64,000 nucleotides of DNA from Hybos culiciformis (GCA_964007475.1 OZ023273.1:139349308-139413307), one strand, 5' to 3'. Positions 12,490-25,501 are shown, numbered from the stretch's first letter. The notes: generated from the letters alone by a model not told the origin. Numbers and translations: made by a program.

Positions 12490-13913
12490 AAAAATAATAA
12501 TTGTTGTTCATCTTGAAATTGAAAATTGTTAAATTTTCTATTGGAAAAATGCATATGCATATGCTCATGCATAGGGTTTCCATACTCGGTTATCGAGAAC
12601 TCGGTTACTCGGTTATTTACCTGTTTTTTACATTACTCGAAAATCGAGTTTTTGGCTTTAATACTCGGTTATTATTTAAACAATTTTGTAGAGGCAAAAT
12701 AAATATCAAATGAACTCAAATTGAAAAAAATTGTGTAAGTACTAGGCTTTGAAAAAATTTAGTTTTGGTTTTTTGTTTTAAAAATTGCAGTCCAAATTCA
12801 AAACTAGTGAAAGCAAGTAAGTAAGCCTTTCAAAAAAATTGTTTTGGTTCTTCTTTTAAATTTGAAAATAAGTTTATTCGACAAACTGGAAACTTCGAAT
12901 GGTTAGATGTACTAATTTTTTAAAAATGGTTTAATTAATGTTATAATTTTAATTAAAAATTAAAAATATAACATAAATTACATAACATAAATTTTTTTTT
13001 TAAATACTCGGTTAATCGAGTACTCGGTTAATTTTCCTTAAAGATACTCGAAAACTCGGTTAATTGATTTTGCCGAGTAATTGGAAACCCTACTCATGCA
13101 TATATGTACTATATATTTTCAATGACATAATAGGATAATAGATTCGGAATTATGCATAATGCTTCAATGAAACTAATGTTCAATAAAACGATTATCCTCT
13201 ACCAAAAAATGTTAATTCATTATAATTACAAAAATTCATGAATAAGAACTTTCATACTATCTTTGACATCTATGAAATGTTCTTATACATAATAAAATTT
13301 AATAAAAATATTATTTTAAAATTGATGGTGGTTATATTATTTTAAAACAGAAAATTAAAATAATTTTGTGTATATTTTTGGTTCCTGAAAATTTCATTAA
13401 AATAATTTTAGAAAACATCAATTTGCAATCATTAGCAAAAAAAAATTTCATTTAATGAAAGTAATTTAATAAAACCCAGCTAAAAGTTAGCTTCCAGGCG
13501 CATTATATGCAATTTATAATATAATTTTTTTTTTATGAAAATGAAATCAGAATAACTGTTAATATTGCGTATATTTATTTTAGATCCAATTATTATTAAT
13601 TTTTTTATATATAAACTTACATACAAGATATATGTATCTTTGAAACTTAAAAAAAAAAAAATTATAATTTTAGTTAAATAAAAATATTTTTAGCGTAAAC
13701 TATGAACTTTGTTATTATATAACTTCTATATAATAATAGACAATTGATATAGTTATAAGCTTATAAGAGTTTCATTGAAGCATTATGCATAATTCCGAAT
13801 CTATTATCCTGTTATGTCATTGAAACTATATAAATACAATGCATGAGCATATGCATTTTTCCAATAGAAAATTTAACAATTTTCAATTTCAAGATGAACA
13901 ACAATTATTATTT
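12490..13913. mobile_element. Fold-back/inverted-repeat element with about 150-bp arms, left arm interrupted
   Basis: The left arm is 12490-12571 plus 13101-13174, and the right arm is 13768-13913 in reverse. Both contain the order TTGTTCATCTTGAAATTG, TTTTCTATTGGAAAAATGCA, GCTCATGCA, CAATGACATAA, GGATAATAGATTCGGAATTA and GCTTCAATGAAAC with few differences. The spacer 13175-13767 has no coding frame. The 12572-13092 insertion splits the left arm only, and the right arm shows the uninterrupted site. It could be one fold-back transposon or two copies of a short repeat in opposite orientation. I cannot identify clear outer target duplications. Confidence 0.7.
12572..13092. mobile_element. hAT-like MITE (521 bp) with subterminal ACTCGGTTA motifs
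   Basis: The ends are TAGGGTTTCCA and its inverse TGGAAACCCTA, here followed inward by ACTCGG on both sides. The 8-bp sequence CTCATGCA occurs at 12564-12571 and again at 13093-13100. The right arm of the surrounding fold-back element carries the same site once and unfilled, which confirms the insertion boundaries. ACTCGGTTA or close variants occur at least seven times near both ends, a layout typical of transposase-binding subterminal repeats in hAT elements. The middle has a degenerate internal duplication (GTAAGTA..GCTTT..AAAAAATT..GTTTTGGTT, about 12735-12860). No transposase frame is present, so it is non-autonomous. Confidence 0.85.
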
Positions 13914-16900
13914 TTTTTTAAAAGATTTGTTATAATAAAAATTTCCCAATTTGGGAAAAAAATATACGATCATCATCTCCCACGATTCTGATGTTTATTT
14001 ATTTACATTTTTATTTTTTATTTTTCAATCAAATAAAATAATTTTGATTAATGGTTCTGTCACTGAATAAAACATATTTTTATTATCTTTTGAAAAAAAA
14101 AAAGAAAACTTTATTTATTTGTATTCAAAAATATTAAAATCTTAGTGTCAGCATGTGGTCAAATAATAGCCGTGTGCACCTAGGTTCTTTGTAGGTACAT
14201 ATAAATAATTTTCATTTTACTTTTCAATTCAACTTTGAAAAGCCATAAAATTTGGGTCAATAATATTAGTTTCATAATAATATAAAAATATGACAAATTT
14301 TTGAGTAGGACTCTGGATTTGAAATTATGGGTTTTTCAAATTTAGTATTTATGTAATATTATGCAAGTGTCTGTACATTTGAGAATTCTATATTTATTTC
14401 AACTAAATGTTTTCAAAAACGTCATTAGCTACTACAGCTCCTGATTTTACAATAAAATAAGTCATGTTTTTAAGAAATCAAAAATGTTAACTATTTAAAA
14501 AAATTGATTAAAAGATTCTCTTAATTTTGAAATTATAAAACTGAAAAAAAGCTATATTTTTCGAGTATTTAAGTATATTTTTATTGTCTTCGGAACGAGC
14601 ATGAAATAGGCAAAATTATTTAAAAGTTTATAAACAAAAATGAGGTCATAAAGTTAGTATAACCATTTGTTTTAATGTCAAGCGGCTCTTTATTGCAAGG
14701 TCCGTGTTTCTAACAATAATTTAAACACACATAAACTACAAGGATATAAAAAATGCGGATCTCTAAGAGATTATTAATTTATAAATATTATTAGAAGACA
14801 CTGAAAAATTGAATACTTGAAAATTTAACAAGAAATCTATATAAATTTTCTCGTTAAAAAAATTCAAATCAGATTACATACTTTGAATTTAATTTTGTCC
14901 GGGAAATAAAGCTAAACAACAATAGCAAAAACTTTTTTTTTTTAATTACACATATTTAAAACTATACTACAAACTTAATGACGCGATCTTAGGTATTTTG
15001 TCAAAATAATTTGTTATAATCCGCTTTGAATTTTTATTCCGTGTAAAAACAACAAGACAGTTAAGGAATAAAAAATTATTATTTTTATGTTTGTTTTTTT
15101 TTTTTCTATTTTTTTTTTTCAATGAATTAATTATTATTTCAATCAAACATTGTTTTTAAATTGATATATCATCGATTAGTCAACACCTGCTGACTTTAAC
15201 TAAATAATATCTTTTTTGAAGAATAAATAATGGCAAAAATAAACAATCAATGTACCATAACACCAATAGTACGATTGATAATTGCACAAAAAAAAAAATA
15301 TTATAAAGGTAATCAATGTGATTTACTTTATAATCTTTTATTATTTCGTATTGATTTAATTAATAGAAAATTAATCAATGTAAGGAAAAATATGTAATAA
15401 TTGACTGTTGACGTTTTACATAAAAACCTTAAGGCAATATAAATTCATCTTATTGTGCATATTTTTAACATTATACTTACACAAACAATGATATTCGAGA
15501 AAAAAAAATGAACTATTGATATTAGTTCAAGAAATAACTATTGTATAAGAAACTCCCGCACACTGGAACTGAATTAGTTAAAGAAAAAAATCAACAGAGG
15601 GCAAACCGAAAAATACATTACTTAATTTCAGATTGTTGTTTAATGAATGGTTGACTAAATTCACTCACAATTGAGTGCATTGGATTGAACCATTATTTGA
15701 AAATTTGGAAAATTTTTATAATTTTTCCTCAAATTATTCGTATCTTAACGCAATCTTAATAAACTTTTTTTAATTTTACCTATAAAAATTAACATGCACT
15801 TTGTAACATATTATTTATATTTTTCTATTATTCTAAATGAGGTATATTACTAAAGCCTTTAAGTAACAACATATCTTTTCTCATAGTCAACATAAAAATA
15901 TTTTGCCCTATATATAATTAAAGAATTTATAAGAACAGTTAAGTACATTACATATATTATATAGAAAATATGTAATGAATGATTAACACAACTATATATA
16001 CATTGCATTGCAAAGAAGAAATATAAAGATAATATTTTATGATTTTCATATGGTTGTCAGTACAGTTAAAAGCAACTGAAAAAATTTTTAATTTAATTTT
16101 TTTTTTAAATTCAATTTTAAAATTTATACGAATAAAATTTAATACAAAAAAAAAAAAAATTAGTTTAGTTATAAACACAAAATAATTTATATGCAAGTTA
16201 ATTAATTTTGCAATATTGCATCAATAATTTTTATCTATTTTTTAGATTTCTATTTTATTTGTTAAAAGTAATAAATCACTTTTACAGGTTTTTGCGCCTA
16301 GAAAATTTCCTTCTAAAAAAGGTGTAAATTTGAAATAAAGCTTTAATTAGTTTTCATTTGATATTAAATTTATGTTGAACTGAATTTTATTCGATATACA
16401 TATATATATTATATATACATACTTATATTTTTTTTTCTTTCTATATAATCAGAAAATATTCATTTTAGTAAAGAGGCTAAAGTTAATTTTAAAAACATAC
16501 TATAAATATTGAAAAAATTTCCTATATATAACATTATAAACTATTCGTCTTATGAAAAATATTAAAATTTTGGTGCAATTTGGCTGCGATAATTTTTTTT
16601 ATCCAAACTGGATTTTAATTTATACCTCACAATAAAACTATTCAAAAGTTAAAGAAAACCTTTGCGTAAAAATATCTAAGTTAGCTATATAAGTTAAATT
16701 TTATCTTAAGTACTTAAATACTTAAGTATAACTGCCAATTAACGTTAATAGTTATATTGATAAATATTGAACAGAAAATACATAATGGTATATTACATTG
16801 TAAACTAATGATAATCATATTATATTATTAATTAATTATATAAATGATAATTATAAAATAAAATTGAACAAATTAAATGAAAATAAAATGAAAAAAAAAA

Positions 16901-19900
16901 AAAATAAGATTAAAACAATATTGCGATCGTTCTTATATTTTTTTTTAACTTTAAGTATTTGCACAGAATCCTAAAATTATTTTCTATTAGCTAAAATGTG
17001 TGTGTTCATTTTATAGCACAATTATTGTAAATTCAATAATATTTAAATATTTAATTCATCCCGTGATCCTTTACTTGTCCAGGCTTTATACTTTATGCAC
17101 CAACATTTATATTATAATTAGTTTTATTATAGATTTTAGAAGCACTGTAATGAAATATTCTTCACTTTGTGATGGTTCTGTTATAATAAATAAATATTTT
17201 GAATAATGTCATGTGCACATATGAATATGAAATATTTACAGAAAAGTATAGTGTAGTATAATATTGAGCAATATAGTATATTACGGTATTATATAGTTTA
17301 GGATACAGTATATAGTAGTATAGTATAGAATAGTATAGCACATAACTTATAGTAAAGGAACGTTAGCATGGATCTTTTTATAATTCCATAACACAATATT
17401 ATTTTCTACAGTACTATGTAAATGAAAATAAATATATCTTACTTATGTTAATTTTACATTAAAATAAATTATATACTCTTCAAAGTTTATATTCATTTAT
17501 TCATCCTTGCTCTAATGACAATCAAATATTTATAAATTCTAGAAATCATATGATATTCATTTATTGTAATTTTTTTTATTTTAATTTTCAATGTCCTGTT
17601 TAATAAACCGAAAATCTAGTTTCACTTCATAGCAATAAATTCAATTTTATGCTATGCTTTTAATTTGTCAACTACCACACCCAACTTTTAAGTTGAATTC
17701 ATAAATTATTGAAAAAAAAAAAATAAATTTAATAAATAAAATGCAAGCTTTTAGAATTTCAAATAAAAAAAATAAAAATCAATAAAGACCTAGAAATGTT
17801 TCTAATTTTCTGCACTATCACTCTTATTTCGCATAGAAAAAAAAATATTAATAAAATTATTGTAACAGGAAGTCATACGAAAAATCATATAGCTTTCAAT
17901 TAACACCGAATTGAGTTAACAAGTTTTAATTGAAAGAAATACATTTTTTATTTCTATTGTGAATTAATTGATTGAAAAAAGAGAAACGATCAATTTTTTG
18001 AATAATATTTTATTAATGATTGGCATTTTATATAATGTTGCTGTACTTAATATACTGATACCGATGCCATAGTTTTACAAACCTTAAAAAGGAAGAGAAT
18101 CTTCTGACTTGTCCCGCATTTATGGGTTGTATGCAGAGATTTTTCAGTACCTAACAGGGTATTTATTATATACAGAAAATTGAATTCAGTGCATTGTTTT
18201 TTTTATTTTTTAAGAATTTTACACTTTCAAACATTTTTATCTAAAACCAAAAAAATTTTTTTTTTATCCAAAAATGGGAAAATAACAATAACTTTGCTAT
18301 AAAAAAAAAATTGTTTTATTTTTTATAAAAATGTATAAAAAAGTCACGCCTGTAAAACATCGGTTTTTGTTTGTAAAAAATTTACAGAAAAAAAAAGATA
18401 AATAAATAAAAATAAAAATAAAACAACAAACCGAAACAAAAACGCCATCCAAGGTGTTACAACATTATTAAGTAGCAAGTTGTAATTTTTTATTTTGAAA
18501 TCAAAATAATAAAAAGATTATTTCAATTTTAGTTTTATATTGAAAGCAAAAACTTAAATAATATTAATCTTTTTCTTTTTTTTTTTTTTAATGTTTATTT
18601 TGGCGCAAAGTGAACCAATTTTATGATATCTAAAAAGTAAATTATTATACTTAAAATTTATTACAAATGCCAGATTTAATATATTAATTCAAATACTGTT
18701 TGTTTAAGAAATATAACTTAACCGGATTGTATGTGTGTGTTTTATTATTCTTTAAAATTGTAAATTGAAAAATTCCTTAGTTTTGAAGAGAGTAAAAAAG
18801 TTTATATTATGATAGATTTATAACTATATTTCTTCCTAGTCTAATAAATAATTGGATCAATAGACAAATGTATTTGGAAAACTGTAGACTGTCAGCTAAA
18901 TTTCTAATCAGATTTATTTTCTACTTCGAGGACAAACTTGGATCAACACAGTACAAGCTCAATGTAATCATAATATAAGATAGTTTTATTGTTATTTGAA
19001 TGATAAAATGCAATAAATTGTTATGTCGTTCGAAGAATTTTTGATTAATTAAAATTAGAGAAAAAATATGTTTCTTTTTTAAGTTTTTCTCTATAATGTC
19101 GCTCCAATGCATATTTTTCTCCGATAATTCAAACAGTTCTATAGTATGAAAATTCAAATTGGATAAATTTTTAAAGAGTTTACCCTTTAAAAGTTTATTG
19201 CTACACTGAGAAAAAAAAAATTAAATAATTAATAATTATTCTAATTCCAATGACAAAAGATCTCCCGCAAGTGAATTAGAAAACAAAGACTTTAAAAACA
19301 CACCTTCAAAATTGTATTTTTCTCAAAAAATTAATAACCCCTATTTACAATGTACTACATTATGAACATGTACATAATATATGTACCTACAAAATATTTT
19401 TAAAAAGTTAATATAACAAAGATGAAAACTTAATGCATTACTGACAAAAATTTGACTTTTAAATTGACGGACAAGGACCACCAAAAAAAAAAATTTGTTA
19501 ACTTTATGTGTATGACATGCAGATTTACAATTAAAATGCATGTATTTTGAAGGACAAATAACCTTTTAATTTTTATTTTTAAATAAAACAAAAATATTCT
19601 GATCAATTTTGTCCTTCACTTTGGATAATCTTATTGCTTAAAGCTATATATAAAAATTTATATTTTATTCCTAAAAAATAGCATATTTTCTGTGTATAAT
19701 GCCTTCACAGATTGAAATCTTTCAATTCAAACTAAAATGTTAACTATTTAGCAGATTGTTTATTTTTGGTAACATTTATTGTATGTTTTTTTTTTTTAAT
19801 ATTGCGATTTACATTAAAATTTGTGTAAACTTCTGAACATACGAATATATCAATGAAATATGAATAATGTGTCAACATTAAATTGCTTTTACAGAATCTT

Positions 19901-20569
19901 CACCATAAACAATAATTTGTGAGAATAATGCTTCCTATACCAAATTGTGGTCCATTAAATATATGTCATTTTTTATTACTATTGAAATGATAATTTAAAT
20001 TTCCGTCTTTCCAAAAAAACTTTAAATCAAATATTTATATATGTACATTTATTTCAAATATTGCATAAAATAATATAGTTCAATTAGGTATATATTTTAT
20101 GTTCAACCTTAGATGGAAAATTAACAAGAAAAATTAAATTCATTCATGTCGGAATGTAAGTTAAAGTTAAAAATAGAAAAAATAAAAATATGTTTCAAGA
20201 TCATGAAATCATTTTGCTTTCACCCTTTAACTTAAAAATTTCTTAAAATTTCAGAAAATTCATCAAAACAAAACATTTTATTGAAAAAAAAACAAAAATA
20301 TAAATATATTTTTTAATGGATGAATCTAGAGCATAGATATTTATGTTTTAGTTTCTTTTCTTTATTTTTCTTCCCAAATATTTGAAGACAATAAAAGCTT
20401 CCAAACGCAATTAAATCATAAAAAAAAAAATTAAATATAAAAATCAATTTATTGATTGAAATGTTATGAGATTTTGTAACTACTATGTTTACATTGTTTT
20501 TAATCTTTTAAGGTAAAAATATCTTAATTATCAGAAAAGTTTAAAAATAAAAATGTTTCTGTATTTGAA

Positions 20570-20572
<3 letters not shown>
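13914..20572. other. AT-rich non-coding stretch
   Basis: It has long A/T tracts, short microsatellites and no confident gene. A minus-strand frame at 18921-19205 begins at a good splice acceptor and is discussed in the findings. Nothing else exceeds what AT-biased sequence gives by chance. A TATAG-type degenerate repeat sits at 17246-17340. Confidence 0.5.
17246..17340. repeat. Degenerate TATAG/TAGTA minisatellite
   Basis: Imperfect copies of GTATAG, TATAGTA and related words succeed one another over about 95 bases. No unit length holds throughout, so it is an eroded simple repeat. Confidence 0.6.

Positions 20573-20616
<44 letters not shown>
20573..20616. repeat. (AT)22 microsatellite at the LINE 5' end
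   Basis: 44 bases of uninterrupted AT dinucleotides directly precede the first base of the LINE (GAGGGGGGG). The same dinucleotide resumes after the LINE poly-A, so the element seems to lie inside one TA microsatellite. Confidence 0.95.
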
Positions 20617-20619
<3 letters not shown>

Positions 20620-20621
20620 GG

Positions 20622-20693
20622 GGGGTCGTGGAACAGTGGAATCACCGGCAGCATACCAACCAAGGGGACGCAGGTTCAAACCCACACCGCAGT
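20622..20693 (+). promoter_or_regulatory. tRNA-like internal RNA polymerase III promoter at the LINE 5' end
   Basis: TGGAACAGTGG at 20629-20639 matches the A-box pattern TRGYNNARNGG closely. GGTTCAAACCC at 20673-20683 matches the B-box GGTTCRANNCC. The starts are 44 bases apart, the spacing of positions 8 and 52 in a real tRNA, so a tRNA-like unit would begin near 20622. The T-stem is only partly paired and the acceptor ends do not pair well, so this is not a functional tRNA gene. It resembles the tRNA-derived head of a SINE. It may drive or once have driven pol III transcription of the LINE or of a partner SINE. Confidence 0.6.
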
Positions 20694-20728
20694 GTGGAAA
20701 AGTTTAGTTGAATTTCTCACCACACTGC
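20689..20728 (+). other. 9-bp stem-loop after the tRNA-like head
   Basis: GCAGTGTGG (20689-20697) pairs perfectly with CCACACTGC (20720-20728) around a 22-base loop. It would form in the LINE RNA directly after the tRNA-like segment. A role in translation or in template recognition is possible but unproven. Confidence 0.5.
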
Positions 20729-20943
20729 AATGTTCCATCACCAAATACCAGAGGGCGCACAACAACATCTCCCCCCCCACAACAGAGGGCGTTTAATACC
20801 AAAAAGAGGAAAATAGATCAAAACCGCCAAAACCTTACAAATGCAACCTCAAAAAAAAACCATACAAAAATTCAACCGCAGGTTTACAGGCGATAGATGG
20901 CAGCCCCGTCAGTAAACTAGTCCACTACTGACTAATCACCAGT

Positions 20944-23880
20944 ATGGGCAAAAATTCAACGATTCGAAAGAAGCAAACACAAGCCTCGGATACAATAATT
21001 AATTCAACGACAAAACAGACCAAGCTACGGAAAAGGACAAGATTTGGAATTTGGAATATCAGAACATTAAGAGAAGCTACTAGATTAGCGCAACTTGAGA
21101 AAGAAATGGAGGCTTATGACCTAGATTTCATTGGTATTAGTGAACTAAGATGGAAGGATACTGGGAAATTAGATACATCAAAAGGTAACACCATCATATA
21201 CTCTGGTTATAATACTCACGAAAGAGGTGTTGGTATTCTCATGTCAAAACATACGGCCAAATGTCTGATAGAATGGAAACCAATCAATGAACGTATAATA
21301 ATAGCAAGATTAGCTGCAAAGGGTAGAAATATAACAATTATCCAATGCTACGCCCCAACAGAGAATGCTGAGGAAGAAGAAAAAGATCTCTTCTATGAGC
21401 AAGTAACTAGTGAACTCAACGCAACACGTAGAAGAGATATAGTAGTTCTTGCAGGTGATCTTAATGCCAAAATCGGACAAAATAATATTGGTAATGAAAA
21501 TGTTCTCGGAAAACATGGAATGGGCATAAGAAACAACAATGGTGAAAGATTGATTGAGACATGTCATATGGGCCAGTTGGTAATAGGTGGATCACTATTC
21601 CCCCACAAGGATATTCACAAATACACGTGGACATCCCCAGGAGATCAAGTAAGAAACCAGATTGACCATGTATGTATAAGCAGAAAATGGAGAAACTCAA
21701 TACAGGACGTCAGAGCATACAGAGGGGCAGATATGCATACCGATCACAACTTGGTTATATGTAAATTGTGCATCAGAACAATTAGGCACAAGCAAGACAA
21801 GAAACATCATAGAACCAAACTTCAGTATGATAACTTAACGCCTGAAGTAATCAACCAATTTACAAATGCCATCAGCGAATTAACAAACATAAATGATTGG
21901 AAGAGCATGAGTAAGCGTTATCAACAAATTGGTGAGCAAATATTGGGAAAAACACAAACAAACAGGAAAGCATGGATATCGGATCATACATGGAACCTAA
22001 TTCTGCAACGTAAAAATATACATCAAGATATAATCCAGCACAATAATCCAGTAGATAAACAAAAATATACAGAAATAGCAAAGTTAATAAAGAAAAGTGC
22101 CAGGACTGATAAACGGAAATACTACGGGAAAATTGCAAGAAATATCCAAAGTGCAGCATCCACACATAATATGAAAAATGTATATAAGAACATCAATCAA
22201 TTAACAAATACCTATAACAAGTCATCTGGATTAATCAGAGATAATAACGGTAACATCCTCACAACCACAGACGAGCAATTAAGAAGATGGCATGAACATT
22301 TCAGTGACGCAAATCCCATAGAACAGAACAGCACAACTGAAAATCCAATCACAGATAATAATGAATATATACCAGAACCATGCGAAGAAGAAATAGCAAA
22401 AATCATCAAGAACCTGAAGAACAACAAGGCAGCAGGTGAAGACAACATACAAGCGGAACTGTTGAAAATTAACCCTGATCAAAGTGCCAGAATTATAACA
22501 CCTCTAATAGTTGAAGCATGGCGGAGTGAAAATATACCACAAGATTGGAAAAAAGGTGTGATAATAAAGTTACCCAAGAAAGGAGATCTAACGCAATGCA
22601 ACAACTGGAGAGGTATCACACTTCTCAGCATTATCAACAAGATCATATCCAATATAATAATAAGCAGGATTTCAGAACAAATAGAAAGTAATCTACGGGA
22701 TAATCAAGCCGGATTTAGACCCAAGAAAGGATGCAGTGACCAAACAAACACCTTAAGAATCATTGTAGAACAATCAATTGAAATGCAATCTACACTATAC
22801 ATTGGGTTTGTAGACTTTCGTAGGGCATTTGACACAATCAACAGAGATGCAATATGGAGAGCTCTAAATAAAAGAAATGTAAATGGGAAATACATTAGAT
22901 TAATACAAGAGCTATATAACAACGCAGAAAATGTGGTACTACATGGTGGAAGCTATAGCGAAGTAATATACACATCAGCTGGCGTAAAACAAGGTTGCAC
23001 AATGTCTCCATCCCTGTTCAACATTGTACTGGATGATATAATGGAAGAAACCACAAGCCGCACAGAGGGCATAACATGGGGTACAGGGAAGTTAAATGAC
23101 CTCGATTACGCAGATGACATCGCTCTAATAACCAGCAATCATAATGATATGCAAAATAGTATAAATATACTATCAGAAGTAGCAAAGACAGCTGGACTAG
23201 AAATAAACATCAATAAAACCAAGATATTAAGAATAAATGATATCAATGCTGATTCAATAACTCTAGAAGGTGAGCCGTTAGAAAATGTAACTGAATTTAC
23301 ATATCTAGGCACTATAATATCTGACAATGGAGGAACAGACATTGATATACAAAACAGAGTAACAGCGGCCCGGAAGGCATTTGGGAGACTATCAAAAATA
23401 TGGAGGTCAACACAAATAACACGTAGAACGAAAATACAAATATACAACGCAAGTGTGAAATCAGTCCTCCTATACGGATGCGAAACATGGAGGCTCACAA
23501 GATCAAATATGCAAAAAATACAGGTATTCCAGAACAAATGTTTACGAATAATATGCAAAGTCTTCTGGCCCAATAGAATTCGCAACATTGATCTTTGGAA
23601 TATAACAAATACCATACCAATTGAAAAAGAAATAAAATCACGCAGATGGAAATGGATAGGTCATACATTGAGGAAGCCAGAAAATTCAATAACAAGACAA
23701 GCTCTATACTACCAACCAAATGGCCGAAGAAGAAGAGGACGACCATGCACAACATGGAAAAGGACGGTAGATGCTGAACTAAGAAACTCTAATCTAAGCT
23801 GGAATGAAATCGAAGACCTAGCGCAGGATAGAACAGAATGGAGGGCATGTGTACGTTGCCTATGTTCCCTCGAGGAATAA
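20944..23880 (+). CDS. LINE ORF: endonuclease-reverse transcriptase, 978 residues
   Basis: It encodes the enzyme that nicks target DNA and copies the element RNA at the nick (target-primed reverse transcription). The N-terminal endonuclease has WN (Asn38), SELRW (Glu67), GDLNAKIG (Asp172, Asn174), NQIDHVCIS, and the terminal TDHN (Asp267-His268), the usual catalytic set of the exonuclease-endonuclease-phosphatase fold. The reverse transcriptase has NNWRGITLLS, QAGFRPKKGC, the FVDFRRAFD block (Asp624, Asp630), GVKQGCTMSPSLFN, and YADD at 722-725. The C-terminus has LLYGCETW and a basic GRRRRGRP..TW segment near the end, common to many animal RTE-like and related elements. ATG 20944 is the first start that keeps the whole endonuclease. 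A short out-of-frame ATG frame of about 28 codons starts at 20730, and a Pro/Lys/Asn-rich open frame without ATG (20708-20896) precedes it. Host-genome pipelines often label such proteins craniofacial development protein 2-like. All key residues are present. Confidence 0.95.
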   Translation: MGKNSTIRKKQTQASDTIINSTTKQTKLRKRTRFGIWNIRTLREATRLAQLEKEMEAYDLDFIGISELRWKDTGKLDTSKGNTIIYSGYNTHERGVGILMSKHTAKCLIEWKPINERIIIARLAAKGRNITIIQCYAPTENAEEEEKDLFYEQVTSELNATRRRDIVVLAGDLNAKIGQNNIGNENVLGKHGMGIRNNNGERLIETCHMGQLVIGGSLFPHKDIHKYTWTSPGDQVRNQIDHVCISRKWRNSIQDVRAYRGADMHTDHNLVICKLCIRTIRHKQDKKHHRTKLQYDNLTPEVINQFTNAISELTNINDWKSMSKRYQQIGEQILGKTQTNRKAWISDHTWNLILQRKNIHQDIIQHNNPVDKQKYTEIAKLIKKSARTDKRKYYGKIARNIQSAASTHNMKNVYKNINQLTNTYNKSSGLIRDNNGNILTTTDEQLRRWHEHFSDANPIEQNSTTENPITDNNEYIPEPCEEEIAKIIKNLKNNKAAGEDNIQAELLKINPDQSARIITPLIVEAWRSENIPQDWKKGVIIKLPKKGDLTQCNNWRGITLLSIINKIISNIIISRISEQIESNLRDNQAGFRPKKGCSDQTNTLRIIVEQSIEMQSTLYIGFVDFRRAFDTINRDAIWRALNKRNVNGKYIRLIQELYNNAENVVLHGGSYSEVIYTSAGVKQGCTMSPSLFNIVLDDIMEETTSRTEGITWGTGKLNDLDYADDIALITSNHNDMQNSINILSEVAKTAGLEININKTKILRINDINADSITLEGEPLENVTEFTYLGTIISDNGGTDIDIQNRVTAARKAFGRLSKIWRSTQITRRTKIQIYNASVKSVLLYGCETWRLTRSNMQKIQVFQNKCLRIICKVFWPNRIRNIDLWNITNTIPIEKEIKSRRWKWIGHTLRKPENSITRQALYYQPNGRRRRGRPCTTWKRTVDAELRNSNLSWNEIEDLAQDRTEWRACVRCLCSLEE

Positions 23881-23887
23881 AATAAGG

Positions 23888-25358
<1,471 letters not shown>

Positions 25359-25501
25359 TTGTATTTACATTCGCAAATTTAGTTCGGTAAATGGCCCATT
25401 ACATGCATCAATACACATGCAATTATAGAGGAATGTAAATTGTATTTACATTTCCCTGTGATGTAAATTGTATTTACATTGCTCTATATTGTATTTACAT
25501 T
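25359..25501. repeat. Cluster of four TTGTATTTACATT motifs, two of them palindromic
   Basis: TTGTATTTACATT occurs at 25359-25371, 25440-25452, 25468-25480 and 25489-25501. Copies two and three are preceded by ATGTAAA, forming near-palindromes of about 20 bases. TATTTAC is a forkhead-type core and ATGTAAAT resembles a POU octamer, so this could be a binding-site cluster. Its position beside the palindrome cluster makes a repeat-derived origin equally likely. Confidence 0.6.

Noticed and set aside
20622..20693. Functional tRNA gene
   Set aside because: A and B boxes are good, but the T-stem and acceptor stem do not pair properly and there is no T-rich terminator right after it. It is better read as a tRNA-like promoter of the LINE.
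21310..23755. Minus-strand open frames inside the LINE
   Set aside because: They are antisense shadows of the 978-codon reverse transcriptase frame.
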